Assembly (NCBI GenBank): GCA_021786815.1
Contig: JAJYMR010000115.1
Location: forward strand, 1-6,192
Direction of reading: 5' to 3'
DNA: 6,192 nt
Source: Deltaproteobacteria bacterium
Lineage (GTDB): Bacteria > Desulfobacterota > Binatia > Binatales > Binataceae
The position numbers and the translations under genes are program-made. Position 1 is the first letter of the stretch. The number at the start of each line of letters is the position of its first letter. Shown here piece by piece: positions 5,637-6,192 of the stretch. A model generated the notes under the pieces. That model did not search any database and was not told the DNA's origin. It worked only from the letters and a program-made list of their open reading frames with translations.

Positions 5637-6192
5637 TCACGCCTCGATATCCTTGAGCCCTGGCTTCGGAGCGCCGACCAGCGCGACCATCTTGCCCTCC
5701 GGCGCGCGATTCTCGTACAGCGCCTGGTGGGTTTCCGCGATATCCTCGAAACGGTAGGTCCTGGCGAGACAGGGATCGATTTTCCCCTCCACCACAAGCT
5801 GGTTGAAGGCGTACGACTGTTCGTCGTTGGCGAAATGCGAGCCCTGGAACCGCTTCTGCCGCATCCAGAGGTAGCGCAGATCGACCACCGCGTTGTACCC
5901 GGTGGTTCCTGCGCAAATCACGACCATCCCGCCCGTATCGCACACGAATATCGATGTGGGAACCGTGTCTTCGCCCGGATGCTCGAAGACGATCCGGGGG
6001 CTGCGCCGCTCGCCGACGACGTCCCATATAGCCTTTCCGAAATTACGGCATCCGGCGAGCCACTTGTTGTACGCGTCGGTCTCCTTCCAGTGCGGCATCA
6101 TGCCCCAATGGTCGAATTTCTTGCGGTTGATACAGCCCTTTGCACCGAGCTTCACGCAGAAGTCGATCTTGCGATCGTCGCCGACCACGCCG
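5637..6192 (-). CDS. ccr: Crotonyl-CoA carboxylase/reductase, C-terminal part (5' end outside window)
   Basis: The last 184 codons of a medium-chain dehydrogenase/reductase family enzyme; the reading frame runs off the right edge. Ccr reductively carboxylates crotonyl-CoA with NADPH and CO2 to ethylmalonyl-CoA in the cytoplasm. This is the key step of the ethylmalonyl-CoA route of acetyl-CoA assimilation and also a source of polyketide extender units. Diagnostic segments, numbered from the first full codon, are LGAKGCINRKKFDHWG (15-30), FGKAIWDVVG (51-60), VFEHPGEDTVP (68-78), GGMVVICAGTTGYN (87-100) and RFQGSHFAN (114-122). The long insertion with HWG and the HPGE motif separate Ccr from ordinary quinone or enoyl reductases. 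The His in GSHFAN appears to correspond to a CO2-positioning His of characterised Ccr (His365 in the Kitasatospora enzyme, from memory). The end (APKPGLKDIEA) is several residues shorter than in many homologues. The GTG at 6188 is internal. Paralogues using longer enoyl-CoAs are possible. Confidence 0.93.
   Translation of the reverse strand, partial: GVVGDDRKIDFCVKLGAKGCINRKKFDHWGMMPHWKETDAYNKWLAGCRNFGKAIWDVVGERRSPRIVFEHPGEDTVPTSIFVCDTGGMVVICAGTTGYNAVVDLRYLWMRQKRFQGSHFANDEQSYAFNQLVVEGKIDPCLARTYRFEDIAETHQALYENRAPEGKMVALVGAPKPGLKDIEA

Noticed and set aside
5138..5797. A 219-codon minus-strand frame spanning the ccr-oxidase gap
   Set aside because: It overlaps the well-supported ends of both genes in another frame, and is Arg-rich with no recognisable motif.

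Overview
The window is high-GC bacterial chromosomal DNA with dense coding. It holds an ISC-type iron-sulfur assembly operon tail (HscA, IscX), a luciferase-like protein of the F420-dependent group, and the C-terminal part of a crotonyl-CoA carboxylase/reductase (Ccr). This mixture suggests a proteobacterium-like or deltaproteobacterium/Binatota-like environmental lineage that also makes coenzyme F420. That placement is inference from gene content only; no rRNA or other phylogenetic marker is present.

Left block, plus strand (1-1295): the 3' end of hscA, then iscX after a 16-base gap, then an unrecognised 187-residue protein after 51 bases. The block is closed by a textbook rho-independent terminator. 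All three genes look like one transcription unit, the distal end of an isc operon. The ferredoxin gene usually found between hscA and iscX is absent from that position.

Right block, minus strand (1384-6192): read in the direction of transcription, it starts off the right edge with ccr (only the last 184 codons are visible). A 230-base gap with a candidate promoter and inverted repeats follows. Next is a 954-residue FAD/iron-sulfur fused oxidoreductase of the D-lactate / D-2-hydroxyacid dehydrogenase type. A 99-base gap with two small hairpins precedes an F420-type luciferase-like oxidoreductase, and a second terminator ends the block. The two blocks converge, and their terminators lie about 90 bases apart in a 200-base gene-free stretch.

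Functionally, the left block matures Fe-S clusters and the right block is redox and C2/C4 carbon metabolism. Ccr makes ethylmalonyl-CoA, for acetyl-CoA assimilation or for extender units. The flavin/Fe-S protein probably oxidises a 2-hydroxyacid and passes electrons toward a quinone or carrier. The luciferase-like enzyme acts on an unknown substrate. The right-hand genes need not form one pathway; only their strand and spacing link them. I found no mobile element, CRISPR array, tRNA or rRNA, and no strong evidence for a wholly new system. The best candidate for something undescribed is the small protein appended to the isc operon.
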